A stretch of 64,000 nt of DNA, taken from the NCBI GenBank assembly GCA_029204045.2, contig CM055065.1, positions 10,057,024 through 10,121,023 on the forward strand, given 5' to 3'. How positions within the stretch are numbered: position 1 is the first letter of the stretch; every line of letters starts with the position of its first letter. Origin of the DNA: Tillandsia leiboldiana. Taxonomy: Eukaryota > Streptophyta > Magnoliopsida > Poales > Bromeliaceae. Under the pieces are notes generated by a model. That model saw only the letters and a program-made list of their open reading frames with translations, had not been told where the DNA came from and did no database searches. Shown piece after piece: positions 21,191-31,338 of this stretch. The position numbers and the translations under genes were made by a program.

Positions 21191-23172
21191 ACGGTACGCT
21201 CGAACCCTATTTGACACCGGAGCATCTCGCTCCTTTGTATCCCGCACCTTTGCTCACACACACCTTCTAGAGGGTAGGCCCCTAGGCAACCTAATGATTG
21301 TCCAGACCCCTGGGGGACCAATTGAAGCAACTAGCTTCGTACCTGCCTGCTCGATAAAGTTGGGGAGGTTGTCCTGCCCTTGGGATTTGGTGGTCATCCC
21401 GTTGAAAGAGTTCGACGTGGTGCTAGGCATGGATTGGCTCACCGAGTACCAGGCGATAATCGATTGCGAGAAGCGTCAGGTACGACTGCGGAAATCGGGT
21501 TTTCCGGAACACGTGTACTTAGCATGTAAAAGCACTTTCTTCTCAACCGTCATCTCTGCGTCTCGAGCCAGGAAATTAATGGATGGCGGGTGCGTGGCTT
21601 ATTTGGCCTCGATGGACCTAGCAGCCCGACCCACCCCCTCGCTTTCTGACATCCCAGTTGTAAGGGAGTTTTCAGACGTGTTCCCGACGGAACTCCCTGG
21701 AATGCCACCCGAACGAGAGGTCGACTTCCCTATTGAACTACTCCCAGGCACACAACCCATTACCAAAGTACCGTACAAGATGGCCTTTGCCGAGCTGAAG
21801 GAACTGAAAGCACAACTGGAAGACCTTCTGGATAAAGGCTTCATCAGACCGAGCGTGTCGCCATGGGGCGCACCCGTTCTGTTCGTAAGGAAGAAGGACG
21901 GAAGCCTTCGCTTGTGCATAGATTATCGGGAAATAAACAAGGTCACAATAAAGAACAAATACCCCCTGCCGCGGATCGATGATTTGTTCGACCAATTGCA
22001 AGGAGCAACGGTGTTCTCAAAGATCGATCTGCAGTCCGGCTATCACCAGCTCAGAGTCAGGGGTGAAGATATCCCTAAAACAGCTTTCCGGACGCGTTAT
22101 GGCCACTACGAATTCACAGTAATGCCGTTCGGGCTCACCAACGCCCCAGCGGTGTTCATGGACATGATGAATAGGGTGTTTAAACCCTTCTTGGACCAAT
22201 TCGTAGTGGTCTTTATTGATGACATCCTCGTCTACTCCCGCACAGATGAGGAACATGAGGAGCATCTACGATTAGTCCTTCAGACCCTCCGGGACCAGAA
22301 ACTATATGCCAAACTCAAAAAGTGTGAGTTCTGGCTCCGCGAGGTGGACTTTTTGGGGCATATCATCTCGGCGTCTGGAATTGCAGTGGACCCGAGGAAG
22401 ATAGACTCCGTGGCCGACTGGCCCCGACCGACAACAGTAACAGAGATTCGAAGCTTCTTAGGATTGGCAGGGTATTACAGGTGCTATGTGGAAGGTTTCT
22501 CCAAGATAGCCACCCCCTTAAACCGTCTAACCCGTAAAGGGGAGAAATTTATCTGGACGGACCAATGCCAGAAGAGTTTCGAGGAACTCAAAGATAAATT
22601 GACGCGGGCCCCGGTGCTCGCTCTGTCGGAGCCCGGGGAGGACTACGAAATTTATTGTGACGCGTCGCGAAGCGGTCTTGGGAGCGTACTTATGCAACAG
22701 GGAAAGGTCATAGCCTACGCGTCAAGACAGCTCAAGGAATACGAACGGAACTACCCCACACACGACTTGGAGCTTGCAGCAGTCGTGTTTGCTCTTAAGC
22801 TGTGGAGACACTACCTATACGGGACACACTGCAATGTGTATTTCGATCATCAGAGCCTCAAGTACCTTTTCATTCAGAAGGAGCTAAACTTACGGCAAAG
22901 GCGGTAGCTCGAGCTACTAAAAGACTACGATTTGTCGATCCACTACCACCCCGGAAAGGCAAATGTGGTGGCCGACGCCTTGACGGGGGAATCAATGACA
23001 AATGCCATTACTCAACAGGATCGTCTGATTGCAGAGTTCTCGCAATTAAGACTGGAGGTAGTACCGGCGGGTACGGTCGCACAACTCCTGACCCTGGTAG
23101 TCAGGCTTACCTTGCTCGACAAGATTTTGGAAGGACAATCGACAGACACCCAGTTACAGCTTGTGCGAGATA
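21191..23172 (+). pseudogene. pol of element A, part 1: protease, RT, RNase H (broken)
   Basis: In order are the aspartic protease motif DTGAS (about 21213), the linker (FPTELPGMPPEREVDF), RT with LCIDYREINKVTIKNKYPLPR and the catalytic FIDDILVYS (about 22211-22230), and RNase H with YCDASRSGLG (about 22650). The N-terminus of protease is lost in the gag-pol deletion. A TAG at 22905-22907 replaces a tryptophan normally seen in RQRRW; the frame then continues into the tether (HYHPGKANVVADAL) until copia 1 enters at 23173. The reading frame after copia 1 continues correctly, so the insertion is the only break there. Confidence 0.9.
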
Positions 23173-23399
23173 TGTTACGGAATTTGAGTTGGCGTAGTTT
23201 CGTGAAAGTCTCAAGTCTTGAAGATTGAAGGTGAAGAAAGTTGGATCATTTAACTCAATCTCAAGAAAGAAGAATTCAAAAGGATCAGGTATGTTTAACT
23301 AAAGATTTTGTGTGATCCGAATACTTCTTGTAGTGTAGAAACACTTGGAAGAATCTTTCATTGCATAAAAATCAAAAACTGGACTTGGGACATGTTCAG

Positions 23400-23682
23400 G
23401 ATCCGGATCAGGTTGTTCGATCCGGATCCCGAAGGTGGTTCGTTCATACACCAGTTCAATCCGGATCGTAGCCTCTCTTGATCCGGATCCCGAACACTGA
23501 GTTTACCATCTTCCTTGAACGATCCGGATCAGGCTTCGCAATCCGGATCCCGAACGTTGATGTTTGGTGAACTGTATGAACGATCCGGATCAAGCACTTC
23601 GATCCGGATCCCGAACCTTCATTTTTCTGGAATTGCCTGACTCGTTACGACGATCCGGATCACAGCTAATCCGATCCGGATC
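23400..23682 (+). promoter_or_regulatory. Paired GATCCGGATC palindrome array upstream of the LTR TATA box
   Basis: Ten copies of the palindrome GATCCGGATC (two start with A) begin at 23400, 23419, 23458, 23480, 23521, 23540, 23582, 23601, 23652 and 23673. They form five pairs with 19-22 bp spacing inside a pair (two helical turns) and 58-70 bp from pair to pair. The second member of most pairs is followed by CCGAA(C). The array ends 66 bases before the TATA box. The 3' LTR repeats it from 32348, with one member mutated (GATCTGGATC, 32600-32609). Enhancer function is inferred. Confidence 0.8.
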
Positions 23683-23748
23683 GCCGTCCGTAAAATTTCC
23701 AGAAATGTTAGGTTTTTGATTCTTATATCCTTCCTAGGGTTTCTAACC

Positions 23749-23757
23749 TATAAATAG
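23749..23757 (+). promoter_or_regulatory. LTR TATA box of copia 1
   Basis: TATAAATAG follows CTAACC and lies 66 bases after the palindrome array. The equivalent box in element I (62108) has exactly the same distance to its array. Transcription is expected to start about 30 bases downstream, placing the hairpins at 23897-24222 in the RNA. Confidence 0.75.
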
Positions 23758-23896
23758 ACCATATGACTCTTTTTCATAGAGGCCGAAAAATCCAAATAGT
23801 CGTCATTTTCATATATCATCATATACGGCTCTAGATCCACATATAGAGAAGAAAGGAAATCATTAGAGAATACTCTATGTTTCTTTATCTATATTG

Positions 23897-24222
23897 ATTA
23901 GTTTGATTCTAGGTTTTCATACTCACATCTTGAGTTGAATCAAACTAATGAATACTTAGATGGTATTTCTGATCTATCTTTGATCTAAGTATTCGGCGGA
24001 TCATCACCACCAAAAACAACGATTTACCCCAAAAATCGGCGCGTGGATTCGCGTGTCCTTGTGGATTCAAGGTTCAACCGCTCTCGTGGATTCGGAGCGA
24101 GGCACGTTCGTGGATTCGAAGGGTGCTATTGGGTGAAGACCGTGGATTCGGTCGGACGTCGTGGATTCGACGTTGGACGCCGTGGATTCGGCGTTGGGCG
24201 CAGATCGTGGATTCGAGAAGCG
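23897..24222 (+). other. Structured leader: two hairpins and an eight-unit GTGGATTC mini-hairpin array
   Basis: Hairpin 1 pairs ATTAGTTTGATTC (23897-23909) with GAATCAAACTAAT (23937-23949) and has an inner ACTCA/TGAGT stem. Hairpin 2 pairs GAATACTTAGAT (23950-23961) with ATCTAAGTATTC (23983-23994). Then GTGGATTC occurs at 24043, 24061, 24086, 24110, 24142, 24161, 24182 and 24207. Most copies are flanked by complementary bases that differ from unit to unit, e.g. cctt/aagg, gacc/ggtc, acgtc/gacgt, acgcc/ggcgt; the last has only two pairs. All of it lies between the TATA box and the PBS, so it would be in genomic RNA. Confidence 0.8.
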
Positions 24223-24519
24223 TCGTGGAGCGAGCGGAGAAGATCCTCTAGGAGCGTATGGAAAAGGTTGAGTCGTAAGTGTGTACGGTAAATCACCTTG
24301 TACGTGTTTTAATTCTAGTGGATTTCTGCCGTGTTATCAGTCCCGTGGTTTTTTACTCCGGTGATGGAGTTTTCCACGTAAAAATCTTGCGTATTATTTT
24401 TATTTCCGCATTGGGTTTTTATCGCAACGATTTTTGAGTGTTTATACGTTTACACCTATTCACCCCCCTCTAGGTGTTTTTTCCCCTATTTAGATCCTTA
24501 TTACATATAACCCAACAAG

Positions 24520-24531
24520 TGGTATCGGAGC
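24520..24531 (+). other. Primer-binding site of copia 1
   Basis: TGGTATCGGAGC sits two bases after the LTR and differs by one base from the usual initiator-Met-tRNA PBS TGGTATCAGAGC. The equivalent in element I keeps the A. Confidence 0.8.
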
Positions 24532-24550
24532 GGGAATAGGGTTGTAAACA

Positions 24551-26572
24551 ATGGTTGAAGGTGGAAACATCAACCGACCCCCGTTCTTCGATGGAACAAA
24601 TTATGCGTACTGGAAAGTGCGGATGAAAGCCTTTTTAATTTCCATCGACGAACGGGTGTGGCAATCAATTGAATTAGGATGGTCTAATCCAACTGAATTT
24701 ATTGGTGATGTTCACACCTTAAAACCTAGGTCGAAATGGACCAAGGAAGAGTTAGATTCATCTTCTTACAATGGCAAGGGAATTAATGCTATTTTTAATG
24801 CCTTATCTCAAACTGAATTCTCTCGCGTCTCGGTATGTGAGACTGCGAAAGAAATCTGGGATGTTCTTCAGGTTACACATGAGGGAACTAACCTCGTGAA
24901 GATTCAGAAACTGCAAATGCTTACGAGCAAGTTTGACTCTATCTTGATGGCAGAAAATGAATCTTTCACGGACTACTATACACGATTGCAAGATATCGTA
25001 AACTCATGTGCTAACCTGGGAGAGAAGATTCCAGAATTTAAGATTGTGAGAAAGATCTTAAGAACTCTTCATGAACGATTTCGCCCAAAGGTTACTGCCA
25101 TTGAAACTATTAAACACCCGGACGAAATACGTGTAGAAGAATTAGTTGGTTCATTACAAACTTATGAAATGACATTTACTACTAACAATTCTTCTGGAAA
25201 GGCATCCACTTCTAAGTCTTCAGGTTATGCGTTGAAAACAACTAAGGAAGAAGACGCGGATACATCCTCCTCAGACGATGACGAGAACCTTTCTATGGAG
25301 GAATTTGAGAAGCAGCTCGCTCTCTTGACAAGGAAGTTTCGCCGCAACTTTCGAAGGGGTAATTCAAGCAAATCTCCATCCTTCGGAAAGTCGAACAAAG
25401 GCAAGGGTACTTCAAGTTACAAGTCAAGAAAGCAAGAGAACTTCTCAAAGGATAAGAAAAGTTCAGAAGGACAACTTCAATGCTTCAAATGTCGAGGCTA
25501 CGGCCACATTGCAACGGAGTGTCCTAACAAGTATCCGGCAAAGAAGAAGGCGATGCAAGTCGTCACTTGGGATGACAACTCAACGTCAAATGAGTCGTCT
25601 TCGAGTGATGAAGAAAAGAGCTCCACCGCATTCCACGCGTCCGTATCTTCACCCTTCATGTGCTTTATGGCAAGTACATCCGAGTCGTTGTCCAACTCCA
25701 CTGTTGAAAAGAATGCAACGGACAATGAATCGGATGATTCGGAAGGTGAAGATTTTGCTCTAGCCTACCACAGACTTTTGAGGGATTCAAAGAAAGTGGC
25801 TAAGCAAAACAAGAGTTTGAGAGGGAGAGTGCATGATCTCGAAGAAGAAGCAAAAAGAGCGACTTCTCTCTCAAACGCTCTTGAAGTAGAAAGGGAAAAC
25901 CTGATAAAAGCAAATGTTTCCCTTCAAGAGTCCAATGAGCAACTCGAGAAGAACTATATAGATATGGTGAACAAAGCGAACTATTTCTTGAAGCTCTACG
26001 GCGAGGCCCGACGGGAAAAATTGGAAATGACAGAGACCATTTGCCAACTCAAGGATGACTTACAGCAATTTTCTTTTGGAAGGAGCAAGTTGGATAAACT
26101 TCTTGGTCTTGGTCAAACAAACAAGTTCGGCCTCGGATACAATCGAACTGAAGACAATCTTAGTTCGGTTGGGACAGTCTTTGTGCCTCAGTCGGTATCT
26201 CCTCCTCCGACACCGGAAATCATGACAACCAACGACAACAAGCCTACTTCATCCTCTTCAGAATCGTCAAGCACAAAGGTATGTTTTCGTTGTAATTTTG
26301 CAGGGCACATTGAAAGAAATTGCAAGATTGGAGCTCAAAGATCAAATCAACCACATCTTGCAACTACTACCAATAAGTTCACTCCCCGGAATTCAAAGAA
26401 GGATTTTTCTAAAGAAAAGGACATTGGTAGTACTTCAAATAAGACGATGACAAAAGAAAAAGACCAATCATGCAAGACGTCTTCATCAAGGAAAACTTCT
26501 CAACCATTGCCAACATACTCCAAAACTCAAAAGGTTTGGGTATGCAAAGGTGAAACCCCTCCTTGTCTTTAA
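24551..26572 (+). CDS. gag: Gag polyprotein of copia 1 (673 aa, intact)
   Basis: The frame opens with MVEGGNINRPPFFDGTNYAYW, the standard start of SIRE/Maximus gag, 20 bases after the PBS. The capsid-type region (about residues 1-220) ends in VEELVGSLQTYEM. A first CCHC zinc knuckle (CFKCRGYGHIATEC, near residue 311) is preceded by a lysine/serine-rich basic stretch. A coiled-coil-rich segment follows at about 415-515, and a second CCHC knuckle (CFRCNFAGHIERNC, near 578) lies close to the end. Length and layout fit the large gag of this lineage. The frame ends in VWVCKGETPPCL, where a deletion has removed the join to protease. Gag assembles the cytoplasmic particle that packages the RNA. This is the only intact retroelement gene in the window apart from ORF3. 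Confidence 0.9.
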   Translation: MVEGGNINRPPFFDGTNYAYWKVRMKAFLISIDERVWQSIELGWSNPTEFIGDVHTLKPRSKWTKEELDSSSYNGKGINAIFNALSQTEFSRVSVCETAKEIWDVLQVTHEGTNLVKIQKLQMLTSKFDSILMAENESFTDYYTRLQDIVNSCANLGEKIPEFKIVRKILRTLHERFRPKVTAIETIKHPDEIRVEELVGSLQTYEMTFTTNNSSGKASTSKSSGYALKTTKEEDADTSSSDDDENLSMEEFEKQLALLTRKFRRNFRRGNSSKSPSFGKSNKGKGTSSYKSRKQENFSKDKKSSEGQLQCFKCRGYGHIATECPNKYPAKKKAMQVVTWDDNSTSNESSSSDEEKSSTAFHASVSSPFMCFMASTSESLSNSTVEKNATDNESDDSEGEDFALAYHRLLRDSKKVAKQNKSLRGRVHDLEEEAKRATSLSNALEVERENLIKANVSLQESNEQLEKNYIDMVNKANYFLKLYGEARREKLEMTETICQLKDDLQQFSFGRSKLDKLLGLGQTNKFGLGYNRTEDNLSSVGTVFVPQSVSPPPTPEIMTTNDNKPTSSSSESSSTKVCFRCNFAGHIERNCKIGAQRSNQPHLATTTNKFTPRNSKKDFSKEKDIGSTSNKTMTKEKDQSCKTSSSRKTSQPLPTYSKTQKVWVCKGETPPCL

Positions 26573-29072
26573 TCGTTCTACGATTAAATCTTGTGTAGTT
26601 TATGTAGACTATTTTCTTTTCTTCTTTTTCTTTTGGCCGACCCGTCAACCATCTTTGGGAGGTAAACGGTATATTTTTTTATTGGTTGATGATTTCTCTC
26701 GGTATTCTTGGGTAGCATTTTTAAAAGAGAAAGCTGATACTTTTGATTCTTTTCACGAGATTTGCCTTCGTATTATGATTGAAAAGAATAAAAAGATCAT
26801 TCGTGTTAGAAGTGATAGAGGTGGATAATTCATTAATTCAAAATTCATTGACTTTTATACTTCAAACGGTATTAAGCATGAATTCTCTGCACCCTATACA
26901 CCTCAACAGAATGGTGTTGTCGAGCGCAAGAACAGGGTTGTTCAAGAAATGGCGCGTGTGATGCTTCATAGCCGGAATTTACCGCTACATTTTTGGGCTG
27001 AAGCTGTGAACACTGCTGTCTATGTCATTAATCGAGTGTTCTTGCGCCCGGGAACGTTAAATACACCATATGAACTATGGTGTGGTAGAAAACCCAACAT
27101 CAAATATTTTCGCATCTTCGGGAGTCGGTGTTACATTTTACGTGACCGTGAAAACCTTGGAAAGTTTGACTCACGAAGTGACGAAGGGATTTTCTTGGGG
27201 TATTCTACTAATAGTAGAGCATATCGAGTTTTTAACTTGGAATCTAAGACGATCGTAGAATCTATAAATGTTAAAGTAGATGAAACTTTTCACTTTGGAT
27301 CTGGAAAATCTTCCCTCGATATCTCTCTAGATGATGATTCTCCTGCTAGTGCATCTTCTCATGATAATACTTCCAATATTAATGATGCATCTAATGGCTC
27401 TTCTAGTTTATCTGATGTGCAGGAATCATCTCATGTATCTCCGAGTACTCCGTTTCAACAAACGTTACGAATCTCCAAGGATCATCCGGAATCGAATATT
27501 ATTGGAGATCCACAAGGAGTCAGAACTCGGAGGCAGTTGGTTTGTGGATTCGCTTGCTACGTATCTTTAATCGAACCAAAGAACATAGATGAAGCTCTTC
27601 AGGATGACTACTGGTTTAAAGCAATGCAGGAAGAGCTCCATCAATTTGAGCGAAACAAAGTCTGGGAATTAACGAAGCCTCCACAGCAACACAATGTGAT
27701 AGGTACCAAATGGATCTTCAAGAACAAGAAAAATGAGGATGGTACTATCATCAGGAACAAGGCACGATTAGTTGCTCAAGGCTACTCTCAAGTAGAAGGT
27801 ATAGACTTTGACGAAACATTCGCCCCTGTAGCTAGACTCGAGTCCATTCGTATACTGTTTGCTATTGCTTGTCATTTTAAAATCAAATTATTTCAAATGG
27901 ACGTTAAGAGCGCTTTTCTAAATGGGTTTTTAAATGAGGAAGTTTATGTGGCTCAACCGAAAGGTTTTGTAGACCATAAACAACCTAACCATGTTTTTCG
28001 TTTGAAAAAGGCTCTTTACGGTCTGAAACAAGCACCGCGAGCATGGTACGAAAGGTTGAAAAAGCACCTTTTGGAGAAGGGCTATACTCGAGGGGGAGCT
28101 GACAGGACTCTCTTTGTGAAGCATTATCAAAACAATTTCATTGTAGCACAAATATATGTCGATGACATAGTATTTGGCGCAACAAGAGATAATGATGCTT
28201 CTAAATTCGCGGAGACCATGGAAAGCGAATTTGAGATGTCCATGATGGGCGAATTGACTTATTTCCTTGGATTGCAAATTAAACAAAATGATGAAGGTAT
28301 TCACTTGAGTCAATCCAAGTATGCAATGGAGTTGGTTAAAAAGTTTGATCTTGAAAATTCGAAGGATTTTCCGACTCCAATGGGAACTAGCCACAAGGGA
28401 CTTGGAACTGAATCACATAGTGAGAATGTAGACGAGAAACTGTATAGAAGTATGATTGGAAGTCTACTTTACCTCACGGCTAGTCGCCCGGATATATCTT
28501 TTGGTGTTGGAATTTGTGCGAGATATCAATCAGCACCAAAGGAGGTTCACCTGAAAGCGGTGAAAAGGATCATCCGGTATATCCAAGGATCAATTAATTT
28601 CGGAATTTGGTATCCTATGGGAACAAGTCTGGATATTGTTGGATACTCAGATGCCGATTGGGCAGGATCAGTGGATGATCGGAAAAGCACGAGTGGTGCA
28701 TGCTTCTATCTTGGCCATTGCCTTGTTGCATGGCACAGTAAAAAGCAGAATTGCATAGCACTCTCGACTGCCGAAGCGGAATACATTTCAGCTGGAAGTT
28801 GCTCAACTCAACTCATTTGGATGAAAAGCGTATTGAGCGATTTCCGCATTTCAGCATCTTCGGTAACAATTCTTTGTGACAACACAAGTGCAATTAACAT
28901 TTCAAAAAATCCTGTGTTGCACTCTAGAACAAAACATATTGAACTTAGATATCATTTTCTTAGAGAGCTAGTTGAATCAAATACTCTTCAACTTTCATAT
29001 ATTTCAACTGAGGATCAATTAGCTGACATTCTAACAAAACCTTTGGATCAAAAACGTTTTATTCATTTATGA
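26573..29072 (+). pseudogene. pol: pol of copia 1: integrase core, RT, RNase H (protease deleted)
   Basis: Directly after gag the sequence enters the integrase core (KRYIFLLVDDFSRYSWVAFL) in a different frame. Protease and the zinc-binding front of integrase, several hundred codons, are missing. A TAA at 26826-26828 interrupts the core right after SDRGG. From 26949 the frame is open for 707 codons: the rest of integrase (PYTPQQNGVVERKN precedes it, then FLGYS), a serine-rich linker, RT (WIFKNKKNEDGTI, FAPVARLESIRIL, MDVKSAFLNG, catalytic YVDDI near 28155) and RNase H (SDADWAGSVDDRKSTSG, ALSTAEAEYI), ending at ILTKPLDQKRF. RT and RNase H look well preserved. The element needs protease and integrase in trans. 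Confidence 0.92.
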
Positions 29073-30042
29073 AAAGCAATTGGAATGCTTTCCTTGAAAT
29101 AAACTTCTTTTTGAAACCTTTGCTTAGGATAGGTTTTGTATTTGTTTTTGTTTTGTTCATTATCTATGTTTGTACATAGGACATTAATTGAGCATAGATC
29201 ATAATTGACTTTAATTGCATCTTTTCGCACATTTAGAAATTTATTATGCTTTTGCCATCATAATATTTCACTGTTGCAATGATCATTTATGTTAATTAAA
29301 TCATCTTCTAAGTGATCAAAGTCAATTTCTCTCTCTCAATGATCTCTTGGTATAGTCATTATCTTATTTGACTGCTTAGTCGAGTATGAAATCGAGATCA
29401 ATATTTGGTTGAATACTTTATATCTTAAATAATTGATAGCCAATTGAGGGGGAGTCATAGAAAAAGTAAAATGCTCAAAAGATGTGGAAAGAGTTACATC
29501 CCAATGAGGAGTGTGAAAACTACCACCACATGGAGGAAAGAGCTACCACCTCGGTCGTCCGAGTATTGTGTGCAGCTACCACATGTATACCAAGCATGGT
29601 TGTTCAAATTTTGATTAAGTATAATGCATGTTGAAATACTTGACTCCGTCAAATTTCAAGGTTGGTATAAGGTGGGTTTTTAAAGAAAGATGCTCAAAGA
29701 GCCACTCTCTTCAACAGATTGTCTAGATATATTATCTATTATATTTGGGATTTCAAACATCTATTGATCTTTGTATTTCATTTTCTTTACTGAATTGATG
29801 ATTTGATAAAGGCATTACTCATAAGATCAAGTTAGATGTAATTGAAGGTGTTCAACTTTAAGGGATTTAATTTTTGTAAATTTTCGTTTCATTTTTGGAT
29901 ATTATTGATAGATTTGGCATAATCTAATTCTTGTTGTATGAAACGATGATTTTTGTTTAAAGTTGATACACATTTGTGCTTACAATCTTTTTCTGGTTTT
30001 TCTTGAATTTCTCTGAAATTTTCTAAAGAAAAAGTTAGAGCC

Positions 30043-30212
30043 GATCCGGATCGGGCAAGATGATCCGGATCCCGAACGCAGGTTTTCTTCTGCGGGCTGA
30101 CGATCCGGATTGGACCTGCCGATCCGGATCCCGAACGCAGTTTCTCACTGCGGGTAGCCGATCCGGATCGCAATCATGAACTGATCCGGATCGCGGCTAG
30201 GGCTTTATAAAG
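30043..30212 (+). promoter_or_regulatory. Second GATCCGGATC array and TATA-like box: candidate internal promoter for ORF3
   Basis: Six copies of GATCCGGATC (one ends in T) begin at 30043, 30062, 30102, 30121, 30160 and 30183. As in the LTR they are pairs 19-23 bp apart, repeated every 58-59 bp, with CCGAAC after the second member of the first two pairs. The last copy ends 11 bases before TTTATAAAG (30204-30212), and ORF3 begins about 530 bases later. The same array placed upstream of a TATA-like box twice in one element argues for a second promoter. Activity is inferred. Confidence 0.65.
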
Positions 30213-30741
30213 AACAAAAGGGTTTTGATTTCTTTTACTCCAATCTTTTGTTCCAAAGTTTCCAGAGCCTCTCTCTCTAGATTTCATCCTTCCTGGAAGC
30301 TTTCAAACACAAGTTCTTCAACTCTAAGTAAGTTTTATTGATCAAAATTTCGGTTTTTCACCGTTTTTTCTCTTTTCCTCCTCAAACGTGATGAATTTCT
30401 TGGATCAACTTTGTTTGTGGATGGTTTTTGATCAAATTTCTTTTGAAATAAGAACTCTGGGTAGATTAGTTTTGATTATATGCTAAGTATTCTCCTGATT
30501 AACGGATTTTTAGGCTTCGATTTCTAAAATTTCGGTTTTAGGGCATATAATAAGGATTTTCGAAAATCATGCAATTGATCTATTTTTAAAAGTCCTTTTG
30601 CAAAACTAATTTGATTCTTAGTCTCTCTATATGATTATGATTGTTTGGGTACAATTTCTCAAATTTTTGAAAATTAACAATTTTTCATGTGTTTTTGAGT
30701 TATTGTTCACAGGATTTTAAAACTTTTAAGCACTTGCACCA

Positions 30742-31338
30742 ATGGCATTCGCCTGGATAATCTTCCTTTTGGTAGCAATGATAGGACCGAGTGGGTCTTA
30801 TATAAAAAGAGAACAAGATGACTCAAATCAAGAAGAGACAAAGAAAGTCTATCAAATTGATTCAGAATCAGATGAAGAAGACTGGGAAGAGATTTGTGAA
30901 CAAGCACAAAAAGCTATTGACAAAGAAGATAGGTTGTACTTGAAGAACAAGAAGCTGATGAGATCGTCCTCAACAACCAAGCAGTACACTAGGCGAAAGA
31001 ATTCGAGGGGAACTGGAATTCAGATTGATAGACCCCTCACCAGAGCTCGCTCTCTCACTAGAGAATCTCCATGGATTGAAGGTCAAGATGCACCGTCTGG
31101 TTCTATACTACATCCTTCAACGTCCTGGAGACACACAGCAAAAGCGAATGTAGGGTCCTCACTTCGACAAGAACAGCGAAGATCGTCTGCTGAACAAGAC
31201 AGCATGTCTACAAATCTCAAACAGATTATCTCTGAGCAACATAAGATGAAAAGAAAGGTCTCCAGAATGTCAAAAATGCTTCAAGCGATTTTGAAGAAGT
31301 TGGATTGTACCAATCCCACTAGTTCGGATTCTGACTGA
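30742..31338 (+). CDS. ORF3 of copia 1 (198 aa), env-position reading frame
   Basis: An open frame between RNase H and the 3' LTR starts MAFAWIIFLLVAMIGPSG, a hydrophobic segment that would act as a signal peptide or membrane anchor. It is followed by an acidic region (SDEEDWEEICEQAQKA), a basic arginine/serine-rich middle and a C-terminal coiled-coil-like helix (LKQIISEQHKMKRKVSRM). SIRE/Maximus elements usually carry an extra, sometimes called envelope-like, ORF here. The domain seen in element H's ORF (60943-61510) is not present, so this may be the two ends of a longer protein after an internal deletion. No function can be assigned. It follows a candidate internal promoter at 30043-30212. 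Confidence 0.55.
   Translation: MAFAWIIFLLVAMIGPSGSYIKREQDDSNQEETKKVYQIDSESDEEDWEEICEQAQKAIDKEDRLYLKNKKLMRSSSTTKQYTRRKNSRGTGIQIDRPLTRARSLTRESPWIEGQDAPSGSILHPSTSWRHTAKANVGSSLRQEQRRSSAEQDSMSTNLKQIISEQHKMKRKVSRMSKMLQAILKKLDCTNPTSSDSD

Larger units (their letters stand above)
23173..24517 (+). repeat. 5' LTR of copia 1
   Basis: It starts with TGTTACGGAATTTG and contains the palindrome array (23400-23682), a TATA box (TATAAATAG, 23749-23757), the structured leader (23897-24222) and an end rich in T/C before CCCAACA. The frame at 24043-24291 only reads through the GTGGATTC repeats and is not a gene. Confidence 0.95.

Noticed and set aside
23400..23682. CRISPR-like array of short repeats
   Set aside because: The repeats are 10-bp palindromes with 9-12 and about 40 bp spacers inside a plant LTR; spacers are not unique acquired sequences, and no cas genes exist.
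24043..24291. 82-codon frame with repeated VDS/GRRGF blocks, also at 32991-33239
   Set aside because: It reads through the GTGGATTC hairpin array in the LTR leader; the frame is not kept in element I and stems, not codons, are conserved.
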